Positions 40,851-52,257 are shown, numbered from the stretch's first letter. The stretch: DNA of 62,680 bases from Comamonadaceae bacterium PBBC2 (GCA_002255935.1 NKIO01000014.1:1-62680); one strand, 5' to 3'. Notes: generated by a model not told the origin, from the letters alone. Numbers and translations: made by a program.

Positions 40851-42091
40851 AGCTGTTCCCCTACGGCCACGCCACCCACCCGCAGTGGCGCATGGCCGCA
40901 GGCTTGGTGTTGGCCCAGCTGCGGGCGCAGATGACTTTGCCCGACTACGCCCCTGAGCCTCGGCTGGCGCTGGTCTACATCACCGACCATTACGCCCAAG
41001 ATGCGCAAGCCTTGCTCGACCATTTGCGCCAGGCGCTACCCGAAGTCACCGACTGGGCCGGCACGGTGGGTGTGGGCATCGCGGTCAACAACGCCGAATA
41101 CTTTGACGAGCCAGCGCTGGCCGTGATGCTGTGCAATGTCGCGCCCGCGCACTACCGTGTGTTTTCGGGCGTCTCGCCTTTGCCGGCCGATTGGGCCGAT
41201 GCCGCGCTGGTGCATGCCGATCCGGCCACCCCCGATCTGGCCGAGCTGATCGCCGAGATGGCCGGGCGCACGCAGCAGGGCTATGTGTTTGGCGGCTTGA
41301 CCTCCAGCCGCACCCGCAGTGTGCAGTTCGCCATCAGCGCAGACCAGCCGCAAACGCTGGCAGCCGGGGGCGTGTTTGAAGGCGGTTTGAGTGGCGTGGC
41401 CTTTTCTTCACGGGTGGGTTTGCTGTCGCGCGTCACGCAAGGCTGCCAGCCGATTGCAAGCGAGCATGAAATCACCGAGGCCGACAAACATGTGGTGCTC
41501 AAGCTCGATGGCGAGCCGGCACTCGATGTGATGCTGGACGAGTTGAAGATCAGCCTGGGCGAGCCGCAAAAAGCCATTCCTGTGGTGCGTTCAACCTTGG
41601 TGGGCTTGAGTCCTGCCGGGCAGTCCGGCGTGGGCCGCGCAGGCAATTTGGGCAATGACGTGTTGGTGCGCCACATCGTGGGCCTGGACCCGATGCGTCA
41701 GGGCGTGGCCGTGGCCGAGCACCTGGAGCCCGGCATGCGGCTGACGTTTTGCCAGCGCAATGTGCACGCCGCACGCGCCGATCTGGTGCGGGTCTGCGCC
41801 GAAATTCGCGAAGAGCTCGAACCCGAGATGCTCTCGATCGAAGCCATCAACGCCTTCAGCGACGACCCCGTGCCCACCCTGCCGCAAGCAGGCAAACGCA
41901 TCGCAGGCGCGGTCTATGTCAGCTGCACCGGCCGGGGCGGCCCCCACTTTGGTGGGCCGAGTGCCGAGCTGCAAATCATCCGCCACGCCCTGGGCGATGT
42001 GCCCCTGGTGGGCTTCTTTGCCGCTGGCGAAATCGCGCGGCACCACCTGTATGGCTACACCGGTGTGCTCACGGTGTTCACCACCGATTGA
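40847..42091 (+). CDS. FIST-domain protein (FIST N and FIST C)
   Basis: The 414-residue soluble protein has a FIST N-terminal domain (about 20-215, including MAGRTQQGYVFGGLTSSRTRS) and a FIST C-terminal domain (about 225-400, ending GDVPLVGFFAAGEIARHHLYGYTGVLTVF). FIST domains are proposed small-ligand sensors. This copy has no kinase or cyclase attached. Its start overlaps the phaM stop (ATGA), which suggests coupled expression. A REP-like repeat pair follows the stop. Confidence 0.88.
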   Translation: MKLFPYGHATHPQWRMAAGLVLAQLRAQMTLPDYAPEPRLALVYITDHYAQDAQALLDHLRQALPEVTDWAGTVGVGIAVNNAEYFDEPALAVMLCNVAPAHYRVFSGVSPLPADWADAALVHADPATPDLAELIAEMAGRTQQGYVFGGLTSSRTRSVQFAISADQPQTLAAGGVFEGGLSGVAFSSRVGLLSRVTQGCQPIASEHEITEADKHVVLKLDGEPALDVMLDELKISLGEPQKAIPVVRSTLVGLSPAGQSGVGRAGNLGNDVLVRHIVGLDPMRQGVAVAEHLEPGMRLTFCQRNVHAARADLVRVCAEIREELEPEMLSIEAINAFSDDPVPTLPQAGKRIAGAVYVSCTGRGGPHFGGPSAELQIIRHALGDVPLVGFFAAGEIARHHLYGYTGVLTVFTTD

Positions 42092-42098
42092 ATGGGGC

Positions 42099-42166
42099 AG
42101 GTCGGACCTTCAGGTCCGACACATCGGGCACATGAAAAAGCTTTGTCGAACCTGAAGGTCCGACCT
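42099..42166. repeat. REP/BIME-like inverted pair (GTCGGACC type)
   Basis: Two 23-base arms (42099-42121 and 42144-42166) are inverted copies with one mismatch, 22 bases apart. Each arm is itself a hairpin: GTCGGACC-TTCA-GGTCCGAC in the left one. It lies between the convergent FIST and tgt genes. The pair at 51284-51356 has the same plan (AGGTCGG, CTTCAG, CCGACA). Confidence 0.8.
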
Positions 42167-42172
42167 ACTTGG

Positions 42173-44445
<2,273 letters not shown>

Positions 44446-44508
44446 GCTTCAGGGCCGGACAGGCCCGTTCGAAGTGGAAAACACCGATTGTAAGAACCTG
44501 ACTCGGGA

Positions 44509-44838
44509 TCACCAACGCACGGGTTTTTCAATGCGGGTTTGCGCGCGATGCGACAGGCCGCTGTCTTGGACCCTTTGAAGGCATTCAGCCACAGCGCTGG
44601 CGGGCTGCGTGTGTTCATTGGCAGAACTGACCGTCAGCCTGGTGCCTGGTGAGGCGCCCGTGACCTCGATGAAGCACCACCAACCCGTGTCCATCTTGAT
44701 CAACTTGGGGTCGCCGAACACGCTCAGTTGAGCCAGCAAACTGTCGATGCCCTCCGAATCCCTGGGGCTGTCGCTAGGGTTTTCTTTGGCACAAGCGCCG
44801 ACCCGTGTCAGCCGGTTGAAGAGGTGAGCGATTTTCAA
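44509..44838 (-). CDS. Small hypothetical protein
   Basis: This 109-residue product is not recognised. It is soluble, has one strand-rich segment (LIKMDTGWWCFIEVTGASPGTRLTVSS) and no signal peptide. The start is embedded in the AT-rich spot at about 44830-44950 and faces the helix-turn-helix gene divergently, so the two could share control. Coding support is moderate: the frame is open and GC-rich, but similarity is lacking. Confidence 0.5.
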   Translation of the reverse strand: MKIAHLFNRLTRVGACAKENPSDSPRDSEGIDSLLAQLSVFGDPKLIKMDTGWWCFIEVTGASPGTRLTVSSANEHTQPASAVAECLQRVQDSGLSHRAQTRIEKPVRW

Positions 44839-44892
44839 AATTTAACTCCCTAAGCCAAATAATTGATAAAAAATATAAAATTGCACACTGCC

Positions 44893-44943
44893 AATGTAAA
44901 ATTGTAATGTCGATTTCAACAAATATTAATGTAAATTTACAAT
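44893..44943. promoter_or_regulatory. Twin AT-rich operator-like sites in a divergent promoter region
   Basis: AATGTAAAATTGTAAT (44893-44908) and AATGTAAATTTACAAT (44928-44943) agree at 13 of 16 positions; the second contains the perfect palindrome TGTAAATTTACA. Their starts are 35 bases apart. They lie between two divergent genes, one a helix-turn-helix protein that may bind them. Confidence 0.5.
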
Positions 44944-44973
44944 TGCGATGCGTTCTGCCCTTACCTTTATGGG

Positions 44974-45384
44974 ATGCCCCCAAGCAACGAATCCCAAGCC
45001 TTTGCGCAGCGCCTTCGATTGGCACTGGAGAGCAGTGGTATTCGGCTTTCGCCATCTTTTGTGGCCAATGAGTTCAACCTGCGGTATTGGGGGCGCAGCA
45101 TCACACCCCACACCGCCAGAAATTGGTTGATGGGGAACTCGATGCCGACACAAGACAAATTGCGGGTTTTGGCGGATTGGTTGCAAGTCAGCCCCGACGA
45201 ATTGAGGTTTGGATCGCGTCAAGACATTGGCTCGGCATCGCCTGGCGAAACGAATGAGCCGATCAATTTGGCGGACAGGGAAATGTTGCTTCGGTACTTG
45301 GCCTTGCCCCAGTCAGACCGCAAAACCATTCGGGATGTGGTCCAAGCCTTGTCCTTGGCGGCGAGCGTTAAAAAGGACAATTGA
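44974..45384 (+). CDS. Helix-turn-helix DNA-binding protein
   Basis: This 136-residue protein resembles phage-repressor-like regulators. The N-terminal part (about 8-70) reads FAQRLRLALESSGIRLSPSFVANEFNLRYWGRSITPHTARNWLMGNSMPTQDKL, with the TPHTARNWL helix as recognition helix and a KLRVLADWLQVSP continuation as in XRE proteins. The C-terminal part (LADREMLLRYLALPQSDRKTIRDVV) is helical. Proteins of this type are common in betaproteobacterial chromosomes and phages. The AT-rich upstream region suggests either autoregulation or foreign origin. Confidence 0.72.
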   Translation: MPPSNESQAFAQRLRLALESSGIRLSPSFVANEFNLRYWGRSITPHTARNWLMGNSMPTQDKLRVLADWLQVSPDELRFGSRQDIGSASPGETNEPINLADREMLLRYLALPQSDRKTIRDVVQALSLAASVKKDN

Positions 45385-45493
45385 GTCACTGCGCAAAGTC
45401 TGAGACATCACTGTTCGCAGTGCCCTTGTCGAGTGACCGTCATCCGTTAGACTGAAACCTGATCTGGCTCAGGCCCTTCAGGAGACAAAAACA

Positions 45494-46525
45494 ATGACCT
45501 TCACCCGCCGTGACTTCATCGTCGGCAGCATGGCCGCCGCCGCTTTGCCCCAGCTGGCCCAAGCGCAAGCGCTTGAAAAGCCCAAGCTCACCATCGCCGT
45601 GGGCGGCAAGAACCTGTTTTATTACCTGCCCTTGACCATTGCCGAGCAGCTGGGCTACTTCAAGGCCGAAGGCCTGGACGTGACCATCGTGGACTTTGCA
45701 GGCGGCTCGCGCGCTTTGCAGGCGGTGGTGGGCGGCAGTGCCGATGTCGTATCGGGCGCGTTTGAGCACACCATCAACATGCAGTTCAAGGGCCAGCCCA
45801 TGCGGGCCTTTGTGTTGCAGGGCGCGGCGCCCCAGATCGTGCTGGGTGTGAACCCCAAGACCCTGCCCAACTTCAAATCGGTGGTGGACTTGAAGGGCAA
45901 GAAAATCGGCGTCACAGCGCCTGGCAGCTCCACCAATGTGCTGGCCAACTTCGTGTTGGCCAAAGCGGGCCTCAAGCCCAGCGATGTGAGCTTTGTGGGC
46001 GTGGGGGCGGGCAGCGGGGCCGTGGCTGCGATGCGCGCCGGGCAGATCGATGCCATGAGCAATCTGGACCCGGTCATCACCCTCTTGACCCGTTCGGGCG
46101 ACATGAAAATCGTGACCGACACGCGCAACATGGTCGAGGCCGAAAAGGTGTTTGGCGGGCCCATGCCCGCCGGGTGCCTGTATGCGCCCCAGCCTTTTCT
46201 GGACAAACACCCCCACACCGCGCAAGCGCTGGCCAATGCGATGGTTCGCGCCAATAAATGGATTCAGCAAGCCGGGGGCGGAGACATCATCAAGGCCGTG
46301 CCCGAGAGCTATTTGCTGGGCGACCGGGCGGTTTACATCGAAGGTTTTTTGGCTGCCAAGCAGGCCATGTCGGCAGACGGCAGCTTCCCGGCCAAGGGCG
46401 CAGAGACCGCCTTCCGGGCGCTGGCCAGTGTGGACGACAAACTGGCCGCCGCCAAGTTGAACCTGAGCGCGGTCTACACCAATGACTTCGTGAAAAAAGC
46501 CAACGCCAAATACCCCAAGGGCTGA
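45494..46525 (+). CDS. ABC transporter substrate-binding protein, NitT/TauT (NMT1-like) type
   Basis: The 343-residue periplasmic protein has a twin-arginine-like signal (TRRDFIVGSMAAAALP, about 4-19) and the NMT1/SsuA fold (LTIAVGGKNLFYYLPLTIAEQLGYFKAEGLDVTIVDF, ... GKKIGVTAPGSSTNVLANFVLAKAGL). The substrate could be a sulfonate, nitrate, a pyrimidine or another small compound; sequence does not tell. The ribosome site CAGGAGACA lies ten bases before the ATG. ATPase and permease genes follow directly. Confidence 0.9.
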   Translation: MTFTRRDFIVGSMAAAALPQLAQAQALEKPKLTIAVGGKNLFYYLPLTIAEQLGYFKAEGLDVTIVDFAGGSRALQAVVGGSADVVSGAFEHTINMQFKGQPMRAFVLQGAAPQIVLGVNPKTLPNFKSVVDLKGKKIGVTAPGSSTNVLANFVLAKAGLKPSDVSFVGVGAGSGAVAAMRAGQIDAMSNLDPVITLLTRSGDMKIVTDTRNMVEAEKVFGGPMPAGCLYAPQPFLDKHPHTAQALANAMVRANKWIQQAGGGDIIKAVPESYLLGDRAVYIEGFLAAKQAMSADGSFPAKGAETAFRALASVDDKLAAAKLNLSAVYTNDFVKKANAKYPKG

Positions 46526-46526
46526 T

Positions 46527-47342
46527 GTGAACTTGCCATCGATCGCGCTGCAGGGCGTGGCCTGCACTTTTGTCAGCCCCGATGCACCGGGGCAGCGCTA
46601 CACCGCTGTGGAAAACGTGTCGCTCACGGTGGCCGATGGCGAGTTCGTCAGCGTGGTGGGCCCCACCGGTTGCGGCAAGAGCACTTTGCTCAACATGGCG
46701 GCCGGTTTGTTGCAGCCAAGCCAAGGCTCGGTCCACATTTATGGCGAACCCTTGACGGGGGTGAATGCCCGCGCGGGCTACATGTTCCAGGCCGAAAGCC
46801 TGATGCCTTGGCGCACCGCTTTGCAAAATGTGATGGCGGGTCTGACCTTTCGCGGTGTGGACAAAAGCACCGCACAAGCGCAGGCCGAAGACTGGCTGCG
46901 CCGTGTGGGCCTGGGCGGTTTTGGCGACCGTTACCCGCACCAAATGAGCGGCGGCATGCGCAAGCGTGCCAGCCTGGCGCAGACCCTGGTGATGGACCCG
47001 GACATCATCTTGATGGACGAGCCCTTTTCTGCGCTCGACATCCAAACCCGTCAGCTGATGGAAAACGAGTTGCTGGCGCTGTGGCAGTCCAAAAAGAAGT
47101 CGGTGCTGTTCATCACGCACGACCTGGACGAAGCCATTGCCATGAGCGACCGTGTGGTGATCTTGAGTGCGGGGCCCGCGTCGCACCCGATTGGCGAATT
47201 CACCATCGATTTGCCGCGCCCGCGCGATGTGGCCGAAATCAAGATGACACCCCGCTTCATGGAACTGCACCAGGCCATCTGGGCGGTGCTGCGCGAAGAA
47301 GTGCTCAAGGGCTACCAACAACAACTGCAAAAAGCGATCTGA
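46527..47342 (+). CDS. ABC transporter ATP-binding protein, NitT/TauT type
   Basis: The 271-residue ATPase has Walker A GPTGCGKST, signature MSGGMRKR, Walker B IILMDEPF and a His switch ITHD. It belongs to the SsuB/TauB group. Translation starts at a GTG one base after the stop of the binding-protein gene, so the genes are coupled. It energises the permease that follows. Confidence 0.92.
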   Translation: MNLPSIALQGVACTFVSPDAPGQRYTAVENVSLTVADGEFVSVVGPTGCGKSTLLNMAAGLLQPSQGSVHIYGEPLTGVNARAGYMFQAESLMPWRTALQNVMAGLTFRGVDKSTAQAQAEDWLRRVGLGGFGDRYPHQMSGGMRKRASLAQTLVMDPDIILMDEPFSALDIQTRQLMENELLALWQSKKKSVLFITHDLDEAIAMSDRVVILSAGPASHPIGEFTIDLPRPRDVAEIKMTPRFMELHQAIWAVLREEVLKGYQQQLQKAI

Positions 47343-48191
47343 GTGCCCCCCATGATGTCCACTGTTTGGAACCTGATCAAACCCCGCAAAGCCACATTGC
47401 GCCTGTGGCAGTTGGGCTTGCTGGTGCTCTTGTTTGTGGTCTGGCATGTGCTGACGCAGCCGGGGCTGATCCCGCCCTTCATGTTCGACAACGACCGGCA
47501 AGCGGCGTTTTTCTTTGGGGAACCGGTGCAGATTTTTGAGCGCATCTGGGCCTGGTTTGTGGGCGATGCCAACATCTACCAGCACCTGGGCATCACCCTG
47601 ATCGAGACCCTGCTGGCGTTTGCCATTGGCGCGAGCACGGGGCTGTTGGGCGGCTTGTGGCTGGCACTCTCGCCCATGGCCTCGGCCATTTTGGAGCCCT
47701 ACATCAAGGCGCTCAACGCCATGCCCCGCATCATCTTGGCGCCGATTTTCTCGGTGTGGTTTGGCTTGGGCATTGGCTCCAAGGTGGCGCTGGGCGTGAC
47801 GCTGGTGTTTTTCATCGTGTTCTTCAACGTGTACCAAGGCGTCAAGGAGGTCAGCCCCGTGGTGCTGGCCAATGCCCGCATGTTGGGCGCCAGCCAGCGC
47901 CAGTTGCTGCGCCACGTCTACCTGCCCAGCGCCACCAGTTGGGTGTTCAGCTCGCTGCACACCTCGGTGGGCCTGGCCTTTGTGGGCGCCGTGGTGGGCG
48001 AGTACCTGGGCTCCAGCCAAGGCGTGGGCTACTTGATCCTGCAAGCCGAAGGCAGTTTCGACATCAACACCGTCATGGCCGGCATCCTGGTGCTGACGGT
48101 CTTTGCCCTGGCCATCGACGCTTTGGTGGGCCTCATCGAAAAGCGTTTGATGAAGTGGCAGCCCAAGGTGGGTGAGACCGAAAAGCTGTGA
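47343..48191 (+). CDS. ABC transporter permease, NitT/TauT type
   Basis: The 282-residue membrane protein has six predicted spans and the cytoplasmic EAA-type loop ANARMLGASQRQLLRHVYLPSATSWVFSSLHTSVG. A GTG start lies right at the ATPase stop; the ATGs at 47352 and 47355 are alternatives. It completes the three-gene importer. recG starts 33 bases downstream. Confidence 0.9.
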   Translation: MPPMMSTVWNLIKPRKATLRLWQLGLLVLLFVVWHVLTQPGLIPPFMFDNDRQAAFFFGEPVQIFERIWAWFVGDANIYQHLGITLIETLLAFAIGASTGLLGGLWLALSPMASAILEPYIKALNAMPRIILAPIFSVWFGLGIGSKVALGVTLVFFIVFFNVYQGVKEVSPVVLANARMLGASQRQLLRHVYLPSATSWVFSSLHTSVGLAFVGAVVGEYLGSSQGVGYLILQAEGSFDINTVMAGILVLTVFALAIDALVGLIEKRLMKWQPKVGETEKL

Positions 48192-48224
48192 CCGGTGGGC
48201 CTGGCTTCGCGGCACAATCACCCC

Positions 48225-50294
48225 ATGCCCGCCAAGCCTGCTGCCACCCCCGCCAAAACCCTGTCTGCGCCTCAAAAAGCGCTGATCAAGCTGGGTTTGG
48301 TGCGTGACATCGATCTGGCTTTGCACCTGCCTTTGCGTTACGAGGACGAGACCCGCATCGTCAAGCTGCGCGATGTGCGCGAGGGCGATACCGCGCAGAT
48401 CGAGGCCACCGTCACGGCCTGCGAGATCACCATGCGGCCGCGCCGTCAGCTGCTGGTGACGGTGGATGACGGCTCAGACACCTGTGTGATGCGGTTTTTC
48501 AGTTTCTACCCTTCGCAGCAAAAGGCGCTGGCGGTGGGCAACCGCATCCGGGCGCGTGGCGAAGTGCGCGGCGGCTTCATGGGCCTGACCATGATGCACC
48601 CGAGCTTCAAGGCGGCAGGCGGCACTTTGGCCGAGGCCCTGACGCCGGTGTACTCCACGGTGGCCGGACTGGCGCAGCCTTATTTGCGCCGCGCCGTGAT
48701 CAATGGTCTGAACCATGCGGACCTGAGCGAGACCTTGCCCCCGGGCATCGCTTGGCCGGACCGCCGTGGCGCCTTGTCGCTGCGCGAGGCCTTGCAGTTC
48801 TTGCACCACCCCACGCCCGATGTGTCGCTCGCCGCCCTCGAGGACCGCAGCCATCCGGCCTGGATTCGCCTCAAGTGCGAGGAGTTGCTGGCCCAGCAGT
48901 TGTCGCAGCTGACGGCCAAGCGCGAGCGCGATTTGTTGCGCGCACCTGCCCTGAAGCACCAAGCCCAAGGTTTGTATGGCCAGCTGCTCAAGGCATTGCC
49001 TTTTGGCCTGACCAACGCCCAGCAGCGCGTGGGCCGTGAGATCGCTCAAGACTTGGCCCGCCAGGTGCCCATGCACCGCTTGCTGCAAGGCGATGTGGGC
49101 GCGGGCAAAACGGTGGTCGCGGCGCTGGCGGCCATGGTGGCGGTCGATGCCGGTTGGCAATGCGCCCTGATGGCCCCCACTGAAATTTTGGCCACCCAGC
49201 ACTTTGCCAAGCTGGTGGGCTGGCTGGAGCCTTTGGGCGTCAAGGTCGCTTGGCTGATTGGCAGCCAGAAGAAGAAAGAACGCGCGGCCATGTTGGCGAT
49301 GATCGAGTCGGGCGAGGCTGCGCTGGTGGTGGGCACCCACGCGGTGATTCAGGAACACGTCAAGTTCAAAAATTTGGCGCTGGCTGTGATCGACGAGCAA
49401 CACCGCTTTGGTGTGGCGCAGCGCCTGGCGCTGCGCGGCAAGATGCAAGAAGGCGGCATGGAGCCGCACATGCTGATGATGACGGCCACGCCCATCCCGC
49501 GCACCCTGGCCATGAGCTATTACGCCGACCTGGATGTGTCGGTGATTGACGAGCTGCCGCCCGGGCGCACGCCCATCGTCACGCGGGTGGTGTCGGACCA
49601 CCGCCGCCACGAGGTGGTCGAGCGCATCGGGGCGCAGTTGCAGCAAGGCCGGCAGGTGTATTGGGTCTGCCCGCTGATCGAAGAAAGCGAAGCGCTGGAC
49701 CTGACCAACGCGACCCAAACCCATGCCGACCTGAGCGAGGCGCTACCCGGTGTGATGGTGGGCCTGCTGCACTCGCGCATGCCGGTGGCCGAAAAAAAGG
49801 CGGTGATGGACTTGTTCACAGCAGGCGTCATGGGCGTGCTGGTCAGCACCACGGTGATCGAGGTGGGGGTGGATGTGCCCAATGCCTCGCTGATGGTGAT
49901 CGAGCATGCCGAGCGCTTTGGCCTGAGCCAGTTGCACCAGTTGCGCGGTCGGGTGGGGCGCGGTGCGGCGGCATCGGCTTGTGTGCTGCTGTATGGCACG
50001 CCCGAAGGTGGGCGCTTGAGCGAGACTGCGCGTGAGCGCTTGCGCGCCATGGTCGAGACCAACGACGGTTTCGAGATCGCCCGGCGCGATTTGGAGATCC
50101 GGGGACCGGGCGAGTTTTTGGGGGCACGCCAGTCGGGCGCGCCCTTGCTGCGCTTTGCCGATTTGGAGACGGACACGCCCTTGCTGGAGTGGGCCCGCGC
50201 CTTGGCGCCGCAGATGCTGGACCAGCACCCGCACTTGGCCGAGCGCCACATAGGCCGCTGGTTGGGCGGGAAATCCGAGTACCTCAAAGCTTGA
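48225..50294 (+). CDS. recG: ATP-dependent DNA helicase RecG
   Basis: The 689-residue helicase remodels stalled replication forks and Holliday junctions. It has an N-terminal wedge/OB domain (about 40-150) and two helicase domains with Walker A LLQGDVGAGKTVVA, the DEQH box (VIDEQHRFGV), motif III TATPIPRT and motif VI QLRGRVGRG. I chose the ATG at 48225 over the upstream frame because the family starts there. oxyR follows 15 bases downstream. Confidence 0.97.
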   Translation: MPAKPAATPAKTLSAPQKALIKLGLVRDIDLALHLPLRYEDETRIVKLRDVREGDTAQIEATVTACEITMRPRRQLLVTVDDGSDTCVMRFFSFYPSQQKALAVGNRIRARGEVRGGFMGLTMMHPSFKAAGGTLAEALTPVYSTVAGLAQPYLRRAVINGLNHADLSETLPPGIAWPDRRGALSLREALQFLHHPTPDVSLAALEDRSHPAWIRLKCEELLAQQLSQLTAKRERDLLRAPALKHQAQGLYGQLLKALPFGLTNAQQRVGREIAQDLARQVPMHRLLQGDVGAGKTVVAALAAMVAVDAGWQCALMAPTEILATQHFAKLVGWLEPLGVKVAWLIGSQKKKERAAMLAMIESGEAALVVGTHAVIQEHVKFKNLALAVIDEQHRFGVAQRLALRGKMQEGGMEPHMLMMTATPIPRTLAMSYYADLDVSVIDELPPGRTPIVTRVVSDHRRHEVVERIGAQLQQGRQVYWVCPLIEESEALDLTNATQTHADLSEALPGVMVGLLHSRMPVAEKKAVMDLFTAGVMGVLVSTTVIEVGVDVPNASLMVIEHAERFGLSQLHQLRGRVGRGAAASACVLLYGTPEGGRLSETARERLRAMVETNDGFEIARRDLEIRGPGEFLGARQSGAPLLRFADLETDTPLLEWARALAPQMLDQHPHLAERHIGRWLGGKSEYLKA

Positions 50295-50309
50295 TGTTCC
50301 AATACGGCC

Positions 50310-51275
50310 ATGACCCTGACCGAACTCAAATACATCGTGGCCGTGGCCCGCGAAAAACACTTTGGTAAGGCGGCAGAGGCTTGCCATGTGTCGCAGCCCA
50401 CGCTGTCGCTGGCGATCAAGAAGCTCGAAGAAGAGCTGGACATGAAGATTTTCGAGCGCAGCGCCAGCGAGGTGTCGGTCACGGCATTGGGTGACGAGGT
50501 GGTGCGCCAGGCGCAAAGCGTGCTGGAGCAGGCCGCCGAGATCAAAGAAATCGCCAAGCGCGGCAAAGACCCGCTGTCTGGCCCCTTGCGGCTGGGCGTG
50601 ATCTACACCATCGGCCCTTATTTGTTGCCCGATTTGGTGCGCCAGGTGATCAACCGCACACCCCAGATGCCGCTCATGCTGCAAGAGAACTTCACCGTGC
50701 GCTTGCTGGAGATGCTGCGCACCGGCGAGATCGATTGCGCGATCTTGGCCGAGCCTTTTCCGGACACGGGTCTGGCCCAAGCGCCGCTGTACGACGAGCC
50801 CTTTGTGGCGGCCTTGCCGCGCGCGCACCCTTTGGCGGGCGAGGCCTCGCTGACCACCGACCAGCTCAAGGACGAAACCATGCTGCTCTTGGGCAATGGG
50901 CATTGCTTTCGCGACCATGTGCTCGAGGTGTGTCCGGAATTTGTCAAGTTTTCCAGCCGCACCGAGGGCATCCGCAAGAGTTTTGAAGGCTCGTCGCTGG
51001 AGACCATCAAACACATGGTGGCCGCTGGCATGGGCGTGACCTTGGTGCCGCGCTTGTCGGTGCCCGAAGAGGCTTGGGCCCAGCCCGACAAAAAGTCGGT
51101 CAATGGCGATGCCCATGTGCGCTATCTGCCCATCGTCGATCCGCATGGCGGCCTGCCGCCCACGCGCCGTGTGGTCTTGGCCTGGCGGCGCAGCTTCACG
51201 CGCTATGAGGCGATCGCCGCTTTGCGCAATGCGGTGTATGCCTGCGCCTTGCCCGGCGTGACGCGCCTGTCGTGA
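50310..51275 (+). CDS. oxyR: Hydrogen peroxide-sensing LysR-type regulator OxyR
   Basis: The 321-residue regulator has an N-terminal LysR helix-turn-helix (about 1-60) and the OxyR sensing loop GNGHCFRDHVLEVC, with the two redox cysteines about nine residues apart, as in E. coli OxyR. It activates peroxide-defence genes. A recG-oxyR pair is a known arrangement in Burkholderiales. A REP-like pair follows the stop. Confidence 0.95.
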   Translation: MTLTELKYIVAVAREKHFGKAAEACHVSQPTLSLAIKKLEEELDMKIFERSASEVSVTALGDEVVRQAQSVLEQAAEIKEIAKRGKDPLSGPLRLGVIYTIGPYLLPDLVRQVINRTPQMPLMLQENFTVRLLEMLRTGEIDCAILAEPFPDTGLAQAPLYDEPFVAALPRAHPLAGEASLTTDQLKDETMLLLGNGHCFRDHVLEVCPEFVKFSSRTEGIRKSFEGSSLETIKHMVAAGMGVTLVPRLSVPEEAWAQPDKKSVNGDAHVRYLPIVDPHGGLPPTRRVVLAWRRSFTRYEAIAALRNAVYACALPGVTRLS

Positions 51276-51283
51276 CGCCTCCT

Positions 51284-51356
51284 CAGGTCGGCGGCTTCAG
51301 CCCCGACAGGTGGTTGAACCGCACGGGTCTTTGTCGGGGCTGAAGCCACCGACCTG
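51284..51356. repeat. REP/BIME-like inverted pair (GGCTTCAGCC type)
   Basis: Two 25-base arms (51284-51308 and 51332-51356) are inverted copies with one mismatch, 23 bases apart. Each arm has an inner palindrome GGCTTCAGCC. The outer words CAGGTCGG and CCGACA are shared with the pair at 42099-42166, so both belong to one family. It lies between oxyR and ubiA, where it may end oxyR transcription. Confidence 0.8.
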
Positions 51357-51405
51357 CAAAAGGTTCGCTGCATGTCCGCTGCATCGGGACGCGGATAATT
51401 GAGCC

Positions 51406-52257
51406 ATGACCGACAAAATCAAGCTGTACCTGGATTTGATCCGCTGGAACCGGCCTGCGGGCTGGTTGTTGTTGCTCTGGCCTTCTCTGGCGGCTTTGTG
51501 GGTGGCAGCCGGCGGCTTTCCGGGCTGGCATTTGATCGCGGTGTTCACCCTGGGCACCATCCTCATGCGCAGCGCGGGCTGTTGCATCAACGATGTGGCC
51601 GACCGCGACTTTGACAAGCACGTCAAGCGCACGGCCAACCGACCCGTCACGAGTGGCCGCATCGGCACCCAAGAAGCTTTGGGTGTGGGGGCGGTGCTGG
51701 CGCTGTGCGCGTTTGGCCTGGTGCTGACGACCAACAGCGCCACCATCGCTTGGTCTTTCGCGGCCTTGGCCGTGACCTTGGTGTACCCGTATGCCAAGCG
51801 TTATGTCTCCATGCCGCAAGCGGTGCTGGGCGTGGCCTTCAGTTTCGGCATCCCGATGGCGTTTGCTGCCGTGCAAGGCCAGGTGCCGGCATTGGCTTGG
51901 GCACTGCTGGTGGGCAATCTGTTTTGGGTCTTGGCCTACGACACCGAATACGCCATGGTGGACCGGGACGATGACCTGAAGATCGGCATGAAGACCTCGG
52001 CCATCACCTTGGGCGAGCACGATGTAACCGCCATCATGGGTTTTTATGGCGCGTACCTGGCCATCTGGGCGTGGCTTTTGAACGCGCCTGAGCAAGGGCT
52101 GGGGTTCTGGCTGGCCTTGGCGGTCTCGGCAGGCCAGGTGGTCTGGCACCACAGCTTGATCCGCCAGCGCAGCCGCGAGGGCTGCTTCAAAGCCTTTCGA
52201 CTCAACCACTGGCTGGGCTTCAGCGTTTTTGCCGGCGTGGTGTTGTCTTTCTTGTGA
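51406..52257 (+). CDS. ubiA: 4-hydroxybenzoate octaprenyltransferase
   Basis: The 283-residue membrane enzyme attaches the polyprenyl tail to 4-hydroxybenzoate in ubiquinone synthesis. Both Asp-rich motifs are present: NDVADRDFD (about 61-69) and [12 protein letters not shown] (about 180-191), with eight or nine membrane segments. A possible -10 element GATAAT (51394-51399) lies close to the ATG. Confidence 0.95.
   Translation: MTDKIKLYLDLIRWNRPAGWLLLLWPSLAALWVAAGGFPGWHLIAVFTLGTILMRSAGCCINDVADRDFDKHVKRTANRPVTSGRIGTQEALGVGAVLALCAFGLVLTTNSATIAWSFAALAVTLVYPYAKRYVSMPQAVLGVAFSFGIPMAFAAVQGQVPALAWALLVGNLFWVLAYDTEYAMVDRDDDLKIGMKTSAITLGEHDVTAIMGFYGAYLAIWAWLLNAPEQGLGFWLALAVSAGQVVWHHSLIRQRSREGCFKAFRLNHWLGFSVFAGVVLSFL

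Noticed and set aside
45385..45493. TPP-riboswitch-like words (CTGAGA and AACCTGATCTGG) before the NitT/TauT transporter
   Set aside because: The 5' GGGGTGC element and the 3' ATAATGCCAGC element are missing, about 55 bases separate the two words, and CCTGATCTGGCTCAGG instead makes a simple hairpin. I do not call a riboswitch.
46290..48326. Reverse open frame of 678 codons opposite the NitT/TauT transporter
   Set aside because: It covers the ATPase and permease genes, which have clear motifs; composition is Gln/His-rich and shadow-like.
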